From Rhodococcus sp. HNM0569 (GTDB lineage Bacteria > Actinomycetota > Actinomycetes > Mycobacteriales > Mycobacteriaceae): DNA of 64,000 nucleotides. The translations under genes and the position numbers were made by a program. The notes under the pieces are model-generated. The model made no database searches, was not told the DNA's origin, and was given only the letters and a program-made list of their open reading frames with translations. The stretch covers positions 248,001 to 312,000 of the forward strand of contig NZ_JAASAE010000001.1 of assembly GCF_012726205.1 (NCBI RefSeq), in the 5' to 3' direction. Every line of letters begins with the position of its first letter. Position 1 is the stretch's first letter. Shown piece by piece: positions 34,038 through 43,307 of this stretch.

Positions 34038-37000
34038 ATGTCCACCACATCTTCCGGAGCCTCCGGGTCCCCTGCCCCGCCCGAGCCGCTGCCGTCGCGA
34101 CGAGACCTGAAGCAGTTGCTCGACGGCGTGAGCCTGCGCGACGAACAGCGGCTGCGCCGTAAGCTGGACCGCGCGCGCGGCCCCCAGGCACTCTCCCGTG
34201 TCGCGGCCGACATCGACTCCGCGCGTCGCACGCTCGCCGCGCGACGGGCGAAGGTGCCCACCGTCACCTACCCCGCGATGTTGCCGGTCAGCGCCCGCGC
34301 CGACGACATCGCGGCCGCGATCGAGGCGAACCAGGTCGTCGTGATCGCGGGCGAGACCGGTTCGGGCAAGACGACGCAGATACCCAAGATCTGCCTCGAA
34401 CTCGGTCGCGGCGTACGCGGACTGATCGGGCACACGCAGCCGCGGCGCCTCGCAGCCCGCACGGTCGCCGACCGGATCGCCGAGGAACTGGGCACGGAAC
34501 TCGGCGACGTCGTCGGCTACACGGTGCGCTTCACCGACCAGGTGTCGGACGACACGCTCGTCCGGTTGATGACCGACGGCATCCTGCTCGCCGAGATCCA
34601 GCGCGACCGGCTGCTGCGGCGCTACGACACGCTGATCATCGACGAGGCGCACGAGCGCAGCCTCAACATCGATTTCATCCTCGGCTACCTCAAGGAGCTG
34701 CTCCCCCGTCGGCCCGACCTCAAGGTGATCATCACGTCGGCGACGATCGACCCCGAACGGTTCGCGCAGCACTTCGCGGCGGGCGAGACTCCCGCGCCGG
34801 TCGTCGAGGTGTCGGGCCGCACCTTCCCTGTCGAGGTGCGCTACCGGCCCCTCACCGAACACGTCGAACGCGAGGACGGCGCCGTCACGATCGACCGCGA
34901 CCCGGTGGACGCAGTGTGCGACGCGTGCGAGGAACTGCTCGCCGAGGGCGACGGCGACGTGCTGGTCTTCCTGTCCGGCGAACGCGAGATCCGGGACACC
35001 GCGGACGCCCTGCGCGACCGCAGACTCCGGAACACCGAGGTGCTCCCCCTGTACGCACGGCTGTCCGCCGCCGAACAGCACCGCGTGTTCACGCCGCACT
35101 CCGGCCGGCGAATCGTGTTGTCCACCAACGTTGCCGAGACATCCCTCACAGTTCCGGGAATCCGCTATGTCGTCGACCCCGGCACGGCGCGTATCTCGCG
35201 CTACTCGGTGCGAACCAAGGTGCAGCGGCTGCCGATCGAACCGATCTCGCAGGCTTCGGCACGCCAGCGCACCGGCCGGTGCGGGCGCGTCGCGGACGGC
35301 ATCTGCATCCGGCTGTACTCGGAAGAGGACTTTCTCTCGCGGCCGGTGTTCACCGAGCCGGAGATCCTGCGCACGAATCTCGCATCCGTCATCCTGCAGA
35401 TGGCGGCGCTCGATCTCGGCGACATGGCGGCCTTCCCATTCGTCGAAAGGCCCGACGAACGGGCGGTGCGCGACGGTATCGCGCTGCTCGAGGAACTGGG
35501 CGCGATCGAGACCGGTTCACGCGCAGGGCATCCCCGACTCACCGGGACCGGGCGCGAGCTCGCGCGCATCCCTGCCGATCCGCGCATGGCGCGCATGCTC
35601 GTCGAAGCGCACCGCGCGGGAGCACTCGCCGAGGTCCTCGTCATCGTCGCCGCACTGTCGATCCAGGACGTCCGCGAACGGCCCGCCGAACACCAGCAGG
35701 CCGCCGACGAGCAGCACGCGCGCTTCGCCACCGAGAACTCCGATTTCCTCAGCTATCTCGCGCTGTGGAACTACCTGCGCGAGCAGCGCACCGCACTGTC
35801 GTCGAGCCAGTTCCGCAAGATGTGCCGCACGGAATTCCTCCACTACCTGCGCATCCGCGAGTGGCAGGATCTGCACGGACAGCTCCGCCAGATCACGCGC
35901 GGTCTAGGCTGGTCGACGTCGGACACACCCGCCGCCGAGTCGTCCGTCCACCAGGCGATCCTGTCGGGGCTGTTGTCGCACATCGGTGTACGCGAAGGCG
36001 AGAGCCGCGAGTTCCTCGGCGCGCGCGGCAGCAAGTTCGCGGTCTTCCCGGGGTCGGGGCTCGCGAAGAAGCCGCCACGCTGGGTCATGGCGTCCGAACT
36101 GGTCGAGACCTCGCGGCTGTGGGCACGCGACTGCGGCCGCATCGAGCCCGAGTGGGCCGAGAAGCTCGCCGGCCACCTCGTCAAACGCACCTACTCCGAG
36201 CCGCACTGGTCGTCGAAGCGTGGCGCGGCGATGGCATACGAGAGGGTCACCCTGTACGGCGTCCCGCTCGTCGCCAAGCGGCCCGTCACCTACGGCGCCA
36301 TCGATCCCGAGGTCTCGCGCGAGCTGTTCGTCCGGCACGCACTGGTCCAGGGCGAATGGCGCACCCATCACCGCTTCTTCCACGACAATCGCGCCCTACT
36401 CGACGACGTCGAAGAGCTCGAGCACCGCGCGCGCCGACGCGACATCGTGGTCGACGACGACACCCTGTTCGAGTTCTACGACGCCCGGATTCCCGCGGAC
36501 GTCGTGTCGGCGCGGCATTTCGACAGCTGGTGGAAGAAGGCGCGCCGCAGCGATCCGGAACTGCTCACCTTCACGACCGCGAACGTCGTCAACGCGGACG
36601 CGGCCGCGGTGTCGGCTGCCGATTTCCCCGACGCATGGCGTCAGCGGGATCTGCAGTTCCCGCTGACATACCAGTTCGAACCCGGTACCGAGGACGACGG
36701 CGTGACGGCGCGTATCCCCGTCGCGTTGTTGTCGAGCGTCGCCGACGTCGGCTTCGACTGGCTCGTGCCGGGTATGCGGCACGAACTCGTCGTCGCTCTG
36801 GTCAAGACCCTGCCGAAGAACCTCCGCCGCGCGGTGGTGCCCGCGCCGGACTTCGCGACCGCCGCCCTCGCCGCGGTCACGCCGCGATCCGAGCCGCTCG
36901 CGACCGCGATGGCGCGGGAGCTGTCCCGGTTGGGCGGTGTGCGCATCGTGCCCAAGGACTTCGATGCCGCGGCGCTCCCTGCCCATCTGCGGATGACCTT

Positions 37001-37988
37001 CGTGGTGGTCGACGACGGCGCCGAACTCGGCCGCGGCAAGGATCTCGCGGCCCTGCGTCGCGCGCTCGCGCCCCGCGCGCAGGCAGAAGTCACCCGGCTC
37101 GCGGGCGATGTCGAACGGCCCGCCGCCCTGGCCTGGACGGCGGACACGCTCGGCACGCTGCCCGACACCGTGACCCGCGAGTTGGGCGGCCAGGCCGTCA
37201 CCGGCTACCCGGCCCTGGTCCCCGAGGCCGGGGGCGTCGCGGTGCGTGTGCTCGCCACCGAGCCGGCGCAGCGCGCGGCAACGCGGGCAGGCCTGCGCGA
37301 GCTGCTCCTCGCCGCGGTGCCCGTTCCGGCGAAGACGGTGACCTCGGGCCTGTCGAACGCACAGCGGCTCACACTCGCGGGCAATCCGGACGGGAGCGTC
37401 GACGCGCTCGTGGACGACTGCAGGCGCGCTGCCGCCGACGAGCTCGTCGCCGCCCACCGCGGCTCGCTGCGGTCGCCCGGCGAGTTCGACGCCTTCGTGA
37501 CGTCCGTGCGCGGCGAGTTCGCGCGCCGAGTCGCCGCGCTCGTGCGCAGCGTGCTGCCGGTGCTCGAGGCCGACCTGCGAGTACAGACTGCGCTCGAACG
37601 GGCCGCGAGGCTGGACTCGGCGAGCGTGGAGGCAGCGGACGACGTGCGCGAACAACGCGGGACGCTCGTGTTTCCCGGATTCGTCGCCGACATCGGCGGC
37701 GCGCGTCTGCGGCACGTCCCGCGGTATCTGACCGCCGCGGCGATGCGCCTGGACGCGCTGCCCGGGTCCGCGGGCCGCGACCGCGCCGGGATGCAGGCAC
37801 TCGACCGGATCTACGCGGCCTACGAGAACGCACTCGAATCGCTGCCCGAGCAACGCCGGGTCTCGCGCGCCGCGGACGCAGTGCTGTGGATGATCGAAGA
37901 GCTCCGCGTGAGCCTGTTCGCCCAGTCGCTCGGCACGGCGGGCTCCGTGTCGGAGAAACGGATCCAGTCGGCGATCGCCGCGCTGTGA
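34038..37988 (+). CDS. hrpA: ATP-dependent RNA helicase HrpA
   Basis: 1316 residues from the ATG at 34038, typical of HrpA (about 1300). Core motifs are GETGSGKTT (about residue 110), IIDEAHERSLN, ITSATID and QRTGRCGRVADG. They are followed by the HA2 and OB-fold regions and the large C-terminal DUF3418 domain found in HrpA (about 700-1316). It unwinds RNA and in other bacteria resolves stalled ribosomes and processes mRNA. The oxyR-hrpA-nrdR-lexA neighbourhood is conserved in Mycobacteriales. Confidence 0.95.
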   Translation: MSTTSSGASGSPAPPEPLPSRRDLKQLLDGVSLRDEQRLRRKLDRARGPQALSRVAADIDSARRTLAARRAKVPTVTYPAMLPVSARADDIAAAIEANQVVVIAGETGSGKTTQIPKICLELGRGVRGLIGHTQPRRLAARTVADRIAEELGTELGDVVGYTVRFTDQVSDDTLVRLMTDGILLAEIQRDRLLRRYDTLIIDEAHERSLNIDFILGYLKELLPRRPDLKVIITSATIDPERFAQHFAAGETPAPVVEVSGRTFPVEVRYRPLTEHVEREDGAVTIDRDPVDAVCDACEELLAEGDGDVLVFLSGEREIRDTADALRDRRLRNTEVLPLYARLSAAEQHRVFTPHSGRRIVLSTNVAETSLTVPGIRYVVDPGTARISRYSVRTKVQRLPIEPISQASARQRTGRCGRVADGICIRLYSEEDFLSRPVFTEPEILRTNLASVILQMAALDLGDMAAFPFVERPDERAVRDGIALLEELGAIETGSRAGHPRLTGTGRELARIPADPRMARMLVEAHRAGALAEVLVIVAALSIQDVRERPAEHQQAADEQHARFATENSDFLSYLALWNYLREQRTALSSSQFRKMCRTEFLHYLRIREWQDLHGQLRQITRGLGWSTSDTPAAESSVHQAILSGLLSHIGVREGESREFLGARGSKFAVFPGSGLAKKPPRWVMASELVETSRLWARDCGRIEPEWAEKLAGHLVKRTYSEPHWSSKRGAAMAYERVTLYGVPLVAKRPVTYGAIDPEVSRELFVRHALVQGEWRTHHRFFHDNRALLDDVEELEHRARRRDIVVDDDTLFEFYDARIPADVVSARHFDSWWKKARRSDPELLTFTTANVVNADAAAVSAADFPDAWRQRDLQFPLTYQFEPGTEDDGVTARIPVALLSSVADVGFDWLVPGMRHELVVALVKTLPKNLRRAVVPAPDFATAALAAVTPRSEPLATAMARELSRLGGVRIVPKDFDAAALPAHLRMTFVVVDDGAELGRGKDLAALRRALAPRAQAEVTRLAGDVERPAALAWTADTLGTLPDTVTRELGGQAVTGYPALVPEAGGVAVRVLATEPAQRAATRAGLRELLLAAVPVPAKTVTSGLSNAQRLTLAGNPDGSVDALVDDCRRAAADELVAAHRGSLRSPGEFDAFVTSVRGEFARRVAALVRSVLPVLEADLRVQTALERAARLDSASVEAADDVREQRGTLVFPGFVADIGGARLRHVPRYLTAAAMRLDALPGSAGRDRAGMQALDRIYAAYENALESLPEQRRVSRAADAVLWMIEELRVSLFAQSLGTAGSVSEKRIQSAIAAL

Positions 37989-37995
37989 CGGCGGG

Positions 37996-38472
37996 CTACG
38001 AATCCTCGGTGGTGTCGGCACGCTCGTCGCGGTGCGCGCGCAATTCCTTGATGTCGCGCTCGAAGTCCTCTGCCGACTCGTACGACTTGTAGACCGACGC
38101 GAAGCGCAGGTATGCGACCTCGTCGAGGTCGCGCAGCGGACCGAGGATCGCGAGACCGACCTCGTTGCTCGGGATCTCCGCCGATCCGGACGCGCGCACG
38201 GTTTCCTCGACCTGTTGCGCAAGCAAATCGAGTGCGTCGCTGTCGACCTGCCGCCCCTGGCACGCTCGTCGAACGCCGCGCACGACCTTCTCGCGGCTGA
38301 AGGGCTCGGTGACCCCGCTGCGCTTGAGCACGGACAGCACGGCGGTCTCGACGGTGCTGAAGCGGCGACCGCAGTCCTGGCACGACCGACGACGCCGGAT
38401 GGCCTGCCCGTCGTCGATCTCCCGCGAATCGACTACACGCGAGTCGGGGTGACGGCAGTACGGGCAGTGCAT
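37996..38472 (-). CDS. nrdR: Transcriptional repressor NrdR
   Basis: 158 residues from the ATG at 38472. The N-terminal zinc ribbon is [18 protein letters not shown] with the second Cys pair in [13 protein letters not shown]. The ATP-cone domain follows from about residue 46 ([16 protein letters not shown]). It senses the ATP/dATP ratio and represses ribonucleotide reductase genes. It converges on hrpA with 7 bp between ends. The acidic C-terminal tail after residue 140 is variable in the family. Confidence 0.96.
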   Translation of the reverse strand: MHCPYCRHPDSRVVDSREIDDGQAIRRRRSCQDCGRRFSTVETAVLSVLKRSGVTEPFSREKVVRGVRRACQGRQVDSDALDLLAQQVEETVRASGSAEIPSNEVGLAILGPLRDLDEVAYLRFASVYKSYESAEDFERDIKELRAHRDERADTTEDS

Positions 38473-38722
38473 GCGCAATCCTTCGTCGATGCCCCGGCGG
38501 CCACGACTGTCCGATGCGTTCGGAGGCGAACCGGCGCGCACTGCTTCGCGCTCGCCCTGATTCACGCCACGGGTACACGGTCAGGACGCGACCACGCAAG
38601 GTGGTGAGACTGACAATGTGTGAGAGTACCTGCCGCGGCCGTACGCGTCCCGCGTGGTGAGTTGCGCGACTCCAGGACATGCAGCCGTCTCGGCGGGCGG
38701 TGGCGCTCCGTTCGGCCGCGCA

Positions 38723-39064
38723 TCACGGCTCGTACACCGCGTAGTGCCCGGTCTCGGACACCGCGGGCGCGGCGGGGTCGGCCGCGAGTGCACCGAGTTG
38801 CACCAGCCCGACGAGCGCCGCGGCCGTACCTGCCACGGTGAGCGCGAACCCACGCCACCCGATGTCGGCGTGCGGACGCGCGTGCGGCGCGGCAGAGACG
38901 GGCACCCCCGAGCGGTAACGCACGCGGCCCGCGCCGGACGGTCGCGTACCCGCACCTGCCCGCCTGCGGGTGCCGATCCGCCCCACCTGCTCGTGCCGAA
39001 ATGCACTGTGCCGCACCGCGACGTCGTGCCGGACTGTGTCGCCCTCGAGAAGCTTGCCGCCCAT
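38723..39064 (-). CDS. DivS/ChiZ-like SOS-controlled cell-division inhibitor without LysM
   Basis: 113 residues from the ATG at 39064, with GGAGG just upstream. An Arg-rich cytoplasmic N-terminus including RVRYRSGVPVS is followed by one membrane segment (about residues 74-98) and a short outer tail that ends HYAVYEP. It is divergent from lexA across two SOS boxes, the position of corynebacterial divS and mycobacterial chiZ (Rv2719c). ChiZ has a LysM domain after the membrane segment; here a stop follows after about 15 residues and no LysM is seen in any frame downstream. It should be induced by DNA damage and delay septation. Confidence 0.78.
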   Translation of the reverse strand: MGGKLLEGDTVRHDVAVRHSAFRHEQVGRIGTRRRAGAGTRPSGAGRVRYRSGVPVSAAPHARPHADIGWRGFALTVAGTAAALVGLVQLGALAADPAAPAVSETGHYAVYEP

Positions 39065-39098
39065 CGGAATCCTCCGGTCGAGTGGGAAATGATGCGAG

Positions 39099-39114
39099 TC
39101 GAACGCGTGTTCGT
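39099..39114. promoter_or_regulatory. SOS (LexA) box 1
   Basis: TCGAACgcgtGTTCGT agrees with the actinobacterial LexA site TCGAAC-N4-GTTCGA except for the last base. It lies 35 bp upstream of the divS/chiZ-like start. Confidence 0.85.
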
Positions 39115-39176
39115 CGTACGTCTGTTCGATTTCTATCAGACGTCGGCGACGAAGTCACCACTTCTCGGAAAAATTC

Positions 39177-39192
39177 TCGAACAGGTGTTTGA
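39177..39192. promoter_or_regulatory. SOS (LexA) box 2
   Basis: TCGAACaggtGTTTGA differs from the consensus at one base of the right half. It lies about 145 bp upstream of lexA and 78 bp from box 1, so LexA could repress both divergent genes. Confidence 0.8.
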
Positions 39193-39331
39193 TTCACGGC
39201 GGAAAGCCCGATAGATTCGTGGTCAACAGCACACAGGAGTCACAACTCCCCCACGAGCACCGCCACATGCCCGTTCGCATCCGCACGGTTCGGCAGGAAC
39301 CGCACGGCACGGCAGGCGGCCAGGAGAAGGG

Positions 39332-39373
39332 CGCACCATGAAGAAGGCAGGTCGCACCATGAAGAAGACCGGC
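39332..39373 (+). repeat. 21-bp in-frame tandem duplication at the lexA start
   Basis: The segment beginning cgcaccatgaagaag at 39332 is repeated at 39353. Each copy includes an ATG followed by two Lys codons, so lexA has two in-frame starts (39338 and 39359), the first with the better ribosome site. Confidence 0.85.
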
Positions 39374-40078
39374 ACGATCGACGGCGACGCAGGCGGCGCC
39401 GTCACGTCCCCCCCTCCGGCCGCCGCACCCACGCTCACCGCGCGTCAGCGCAAGGTGCTCGACGTCATCCGTGCGTCGGTGGCCGATCGCGGCTACGCAC
39501 CGAGCATCCGTGAGATCGGCGACGCCGTCGGGCTCACGTCCACATCTTCGGTCGCCCACCAACTGCGGACACTCGAGCGCAAGGGTTTCCTGCGGCGCGA
39601 CCCGAATCGGCCACGCGCGGTCGACATCCGGCTTCTCGACGACCCCTCGACGCAGTCCGCCCCGGCGGCGGTCCCCGCACTGCACGATGCGACGCCCGCA
39701 GGCGAGGCCGCCATGGTCCCCGTGGTCGGCCGCATCGCGGCGGGCGGCCCCATCCTCGCGGAGGAAGCGATCGAGGACGTCTTCCCGCTGCCCCGCGAGC
39801 TCGTCGGCCAGGGCTCGCTGTTCCTGCTCAAGGTGGTCGGCGAGTCGATGATCGACGCCGCGATCTGCGACGGCGACTGGGTGGTCGTGCGACAGCAGAA
39901 TGTCGCCGACAACGGCGACATCGTCGCCGCCATGATCGACGGCGAGGCCACGGTCAAGACGTTCAAGCGCACCGGCAAGGACGTCTGGCTCATGCCGCAC
40001 AACCCGCTGTTCGAACCCATCGCCGGCAACGACGCGCAGGTCCTGGGCAAAGTCGTCACTGTCATGCGCAAGGTCTGA
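39338..40078 (+). CDS. lexA: SOS repressor LexA
   Basis: 246 residues from the ATG at 39338 behind CAGGAGAAGG; starting at 39359 gives 239, close to M. tuberculosis LexA. The winged helix has [20 protein letters not shown]. The autocleavage site is in [15 protein letters not shown] (Ala-Gly). The catalytic Ser is in [16 protein letters not shown] and the Lys in [10 protein letters not shown]. It represses DNA-damage genes and cleaves itself when RecA is activated. Two SOS boxes lie upstream, shared with the divergent division inhibitor. A 44-base terminator stem follows the gene. Confidence 0.97.
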   Translation: MKKAGRTMKKTGTIDGDAGGAVTSPPPAAAPTLTARQRKVLDVIRASVADRGYAPSIREIGDAVGLTSTSSVAHQLRTLERKGFLRRDPNRPRAVDIRLLDDPSTQSAPAAVPALHDATPAGEAAMVPVVGRIAAGGPILAEEAIEDVFPLPRELVGQGSLFLLKVVGESMIDAAICDGDWVVVRQQNVADNGDIVAAMIDGEATVKTFKRTGKDVWLMPHNPLFEPIAGNDAQVLGKVVTVMRKV

Positions 40079-40117
40079 CCGGGGCGTGGGGCCGGCGCGG
40101 CCCCGGACCCACTCGGT

Positions 40118-40166
40118 GCACACGGATCGGCCCCGCGACGCACAGTCGCGGGGCCGATCCGTGTGC
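40118..40166. terminator. Bidirectional terminator between lexA and the acyl-CoA dehydrogenase gene
   Basis: Two perfectly complementary 22-base arms (40118-40139, 40145-40166) flank a 5-base loop. It separates convergent genes. Confidence 0.93.
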
Positions 40167-40175
40167 AGCTGGGGT

Positions 40176-41318
40176 TCAGAGGTTCAGGCCGCGCCCGATG
40201 ATCTCCTTCATGATCTCGGTGGTGCCGCCGTAGATCGTCTGCACGCGCGAATCCAGGTACGCCTTCGCAATCGGGTATTCCTTCATGTAGCCGTAGCCGC
40301 CGTGCAGCTGCAGGCAGCGATCGATCAACTCGACCTGCTTCTCGGTGCTCCACCACTTGGCCATCGCGGCTTCCTGCACCGTGAGCGTCTTGGCGTTGAG
40401 CATCTCGATGAACCGGTCGATCAGCACCCGCACCGCCGTGGTCTCGGTCGCGAGTTCGGCGAGCACGAACCGCGTGTTCTGGAACTTGCCGATCGGCTTG
40501 CCGAACGCCTTGCGGTCGCGGCAGTACTGGATCGTCATGTCCAGCGCCGACTCCATCGCGGCGGCAGCGACGACCGCGATCGACAGGCGTTCCTGCGGCA
40601 GGTTCTGCATCAGGTAGATGAAGCCCATGCCCTCTTCGCCGAGGAGATTCTCGGCCGGGACGCGGACGTCGGTGAAGCTCAGCTCGGCGGTGTCCTGCGC
40701 CTTCATGCCGATCTTGTCGAGATTGCGCCCCCGCTCGAAGCCTTCCATGCCGCGCTCGACCACCAGCAGGCTGAAACCCTGAGCGCCCTTGTCGGGGTCG
40801 GTCTGCGCGACGACGACCACGAGGTCGGCGTTGATGCCGTTGGTGATGAACGTCTTGGAGCCGTTGAGGACCCAGTGGTCGCCGTCGCGGACTGCGCGCG
40901 TCTTGATGCCCTGCAGGTCGCTGCCGGTGCCGGGCTCGGTCATCGCGATGGCGGTGATGAGCTCGCCCGAACAGAAACCGGGCAGCCACCGCTTCTTCTG
41001 CTCGTCGTTCGCGAGGCCGACGAGGTACGGCGCAACGACGTCGTTGTGCAGGGTGAAGCCGATGCCGCTGAACCCGCCGCGGGTGGTCTCCTCGGCGATG
41101 ACGGCGTTGTACCGGAAGTCCTCGACCCCGCCGCCGCCGAACTCCTCGGGCACTGCCGTACCGAGGAAGCCCTGCTTGCCTGCCTCGACCCACACACTGC
41201 GGTCGACGATGTTCTGTTCTTCCCACTGAGCGTGATACGGCGCGACATGCTGGTCGAGAAACTTGCGGTAGGACTCCCGGAACAGTTCGTGCTCGGGTTC
41301 GAACAGGGTGCGCTCCAC
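40176..41318 (-). CDS. Acyl-CoA dehydrogenase
   Basis: 380 residues from the GTG at 41318, with GAGGAG upstream. Motifs are the flavin-contact block AIAMTEPGTGSDLQGIKT, WVLNGSKTFITNG, the region FGKPIGKFQNTRF, and the C-terminal LHGGYGYMKEYPI and IYGGTTEIMKEIIGRGL. The catalytic base may be the Glu of GGTTEIMKE, the position used by short- and medium-chain enzymes. It oxidises acyl-CoA to trans-2-enoyl-CoA with FAD; chain length is not determined. It is monocistronic by spacing. Confidence 0.93.
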   Translation of the reverse strand: MERTLFEPEHELFRESYRKFLDQHVAPYHAQWEEQNIVDRSVWVEAGKQGFLGTAVPEEFGGGGVEDFRYNAVIAEETTRGGFSGIGFTLHNDVVAPYLVGLANDEQKKRWLPGFCSGELITAIAMTEPGTGSDLQGIKTRAVRDGDHWVLNGSKTFITNGINADLVVVVAQTDPDKGAQGFSLLVVERGMEGFERGRNLDKIGMKAQDTAELSFTDVRVPAENLLGEEGMGFIYLMQNLPQERLSIAVVAAAAMESALDMTIQYCRDRKAFGKPIGKFQNTRFVLAELATETTAVRVLIDRFIEMLNAKTLTVQEAAMAKWWSTEKQVELIDRCLQLHGGYGYMKEYPIAKAYLDSRVQTIYGGTTEIMKEIIGRGLNL

Positions 41319-41488
41319 GCTCCACTCCTCAGCTAGGCGACAGAATCCCGCGCCGGGCAGCGCGGGAGGACCGGCGCTCGGGCGCACACTCGGGTACACC
41401 TGCCGAACCGGCCCGTTCCGTCACCGAGCGTATGGCGGGGTTCGAACGTGGTGAATGACCCAGGCGATCACGTTTCGTGACCGGTGCC

Positions 41489-42835
41489 TCATGCGCTGCG
41501 CAGGCGCGTGAGATACCGGAGCAGCGGGTACGCGACGAGGATGCCCACCGAGCCCCACGCGATGCCACCGAGTTCGACCGAGCCGACCGTGAGCGTGAGG
41601 TCCCCGATGCCCGCGACGAGCGCGGCGGCAGCGACCGTGAGGTTGACAGGATCGGTGAAGTCGACCTTCGCGTCGGTCCAGATACGCACGCCCAGAATGC
41701 CGATCAAGCCGTACAGGACGAGAGTCGCGCCGCCGAGGACGCCGTCCGGCACGGTGAACACGAGCGCACCGAATTTCGGCGAGAACGCGAGCACGACGGC
41801 CGTCGCCGCGGCCACCCAGTAGGCGGCGGTCGAGTACACGCGCGTCGCGGCCATGACGCCGATGTTCTCGGCGTAGGTGGTGGTACCGGAACCGCCACCG
41901 AGACCCGCCAGCGTTGTGGCGAGACCGTCGCCGATGAGCGCATTGCCCGCGACGTCGTCGAGATCGCGGCCCGTCATCGCCGAGACCGCCTTCACATGAC
42001 CGACGTTCTCGGCGATCAGCACCACGACGACCGGCAGCGTGAGCGCCACGACCGACCACTCGAATGTGGGCCCGTGGAAGTCGGGTAGCCCGATCCAGGC
42101 GGCGGACTTCAACGCGTCGACGCGCTCGTCCGCGAGTTGCCCGGTGAGAGCGGCGAAGATCCAGCCCACCACGACACCGACCAGGATGCCGAGCCGGCCG
42201 AGCAGACCGGGACCGAGCACGGTGGCCACGAGGATCACGACGAGCGTGACCGTCGCGACGAGCGGCTGCATCTCGTACGACGACGCCGCGGTGGGTGCGA
42301 GGTTGAGGCCGATCAGCGCGACGACTGCGCCTGTGACGACGGGCGGCATGACGGCGTCGACGACGCGTCCGCCCGCCGCCTTGACGATCAGACCGACGGC
42401 GAGCAGGACCACGCCTGCCGCCACGACGCCGCCGAGCTGTGCTCCCGGACCGGATCCCGCCGAGGCGGTGAGCGGCGCGATGAAGGCGAACGACGAGCCC
42501 AGGTAGCTGGGCACCCGCCCGCGCGTGAGCAGCAGGAACAACACCGTACCGATGCCGGAGAACAACAGCGTGGTGGTGACCGGGAAGCCGGTGATGGTCG
42601 GAACCAGGAGGGTGGCACCGAACATCGCGATGACGTGCTGCATGCCGATACCGATGGTGCGGGGCCAGCTGAGCCGTTCGTCGGGTGCGACGACAGCGCC
42701 GGGCGCGATGCGCTTGCCGTCGCCGTGCAGGGTCCAACCGAACATCCGCGTTGCCGGAGGCCGGTGCGTCGCCGGGGAGTCGTCGGGGCTGCCGCGGCCG
42801 GCCGACGGTGTCGGCTGCTGCTCGTCACGTGTCAC
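41489..42835 (-). CDS. NCS2-family uracil/xanthine permease
   Basis: 448 residues from the GTG at 42835. About 14 hydrophobic segments fill the sequence. Family motifs are SWPRTIGIGMQHVIAMFGAT near the N-terminus, VVVLIAENVGHVKAVSAMTG and GGSGTTTYAENIGVMAATRV in the transport core. The conserved Glu in AENVGH and AENIGV are substrate contacts in UraA. It is a proton-coupled nucleobase importer; uracil is the most likely substrate. It is divergent from the choline operon across 472 bp. Confidence 0.92.
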   Translation of the reverse strand: MTRDEQQPTPSAGRGSPDDSPATHRPPATRMFGWTLHGDGKRIAPGAVVAPDERLSWPRTIGIGMQHVIAMFGATLLVPTITGFPVTTTLLFSGIGTVLFLLLTRGRVPSYLGSSFAFIAPLTASAGSGPGAQLGGVVAAGVVLLAVGLIVKAAGGRVVDAVMPPVVTGAVVALIGLNLAPTAASSYEMQPLVATVTLVVILVATVLGPGLLGRLGILVGVVVGWIFAALTGQLADERVDALKSAAWIGLPDFHGPTFEWSVVALTLPVVVVLIAENVGHVKAVSAMTGRDLDDVAGNALIGDGLATTLAGLGGGSGTTTYAENIGVMAATRVYSTAAYWVAAATAVVLAFSPKFGALVFTVPDGVLGGATLVLYGLIGILGVRIWTDAKVDFTDPVNLTVAAAALVAGIGDLTLTVGSVELGGIAWGSVGILVAYPLLRYLTRLRSA

Positions 42836-43307
42836 AGTTCGGACATAGTAGCCCCGTGTGGCGGAGCGAGCGCACCGACGAGCGCGCACGTGGCGCAGCG
42901 CCGTCACCTCGAGCCGCCCCCCTTCCTCGGCCAGTTCCGGTGTGCCGCAGAATCACACGAGCCGCCGTCGAGACGTACGTGTACTGCCGCCGAGACGAGT
43001 GTGTGCAGAACCACGTCGGCAGTACGGCCGGAATCCGGGATCGGAACGAAACCGATTACCAGTCAGCAATTCTCGCAGAACGCCCCCGATCGAATCGGGC
43101 GCGCGCGTATCATGCCGGCCTCGCCGATCCGTAATGGCCGTCTCGGCCCCGGACCACCGCGACGAGCGGTATGTTCGGCACGCACCGCGAACGTGTTCGG
43201 TACGCACCACGCACTACGGTCCGGGAGCCCCTCCGCATGCCCTACGCACTCGGTCGCCCCCGGTCGCACCGGACGAACCCACCTCCGGGTGCACGGAAGG
43301 GAATTCG
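42836..43307. other. Divergent region between the nucleobase permease and choline operon
   Basis: No gene of its own was recognised. It includes a locally AT-richer stretch near 43050-43130 and a 22-bp-spaced direct repeat at 43172-43208. The choline operon promoter should lie here. No BetI-type regulator gene is present within the window. Confidence 0.5.
43172..43208. promoter_or_regulatory. Direct repeat upstream of betT
   Basis: tgttcggcacgcacc (43172-43186) and tgttcggtacgcacc (43194-43208) differ at one base and start 22 bp apart, two helical turns, ending about 100 bp before the betT start. It is a candidate operator. Confidence 0.5.

Noticed and set aside
34916-38092. A 1058-codon plus-strand frame within hrpA
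   Set aside because: It is a frame shadow of hrpA, with Arg/Ala/Pro-rich residues and none of the helicase motifs.
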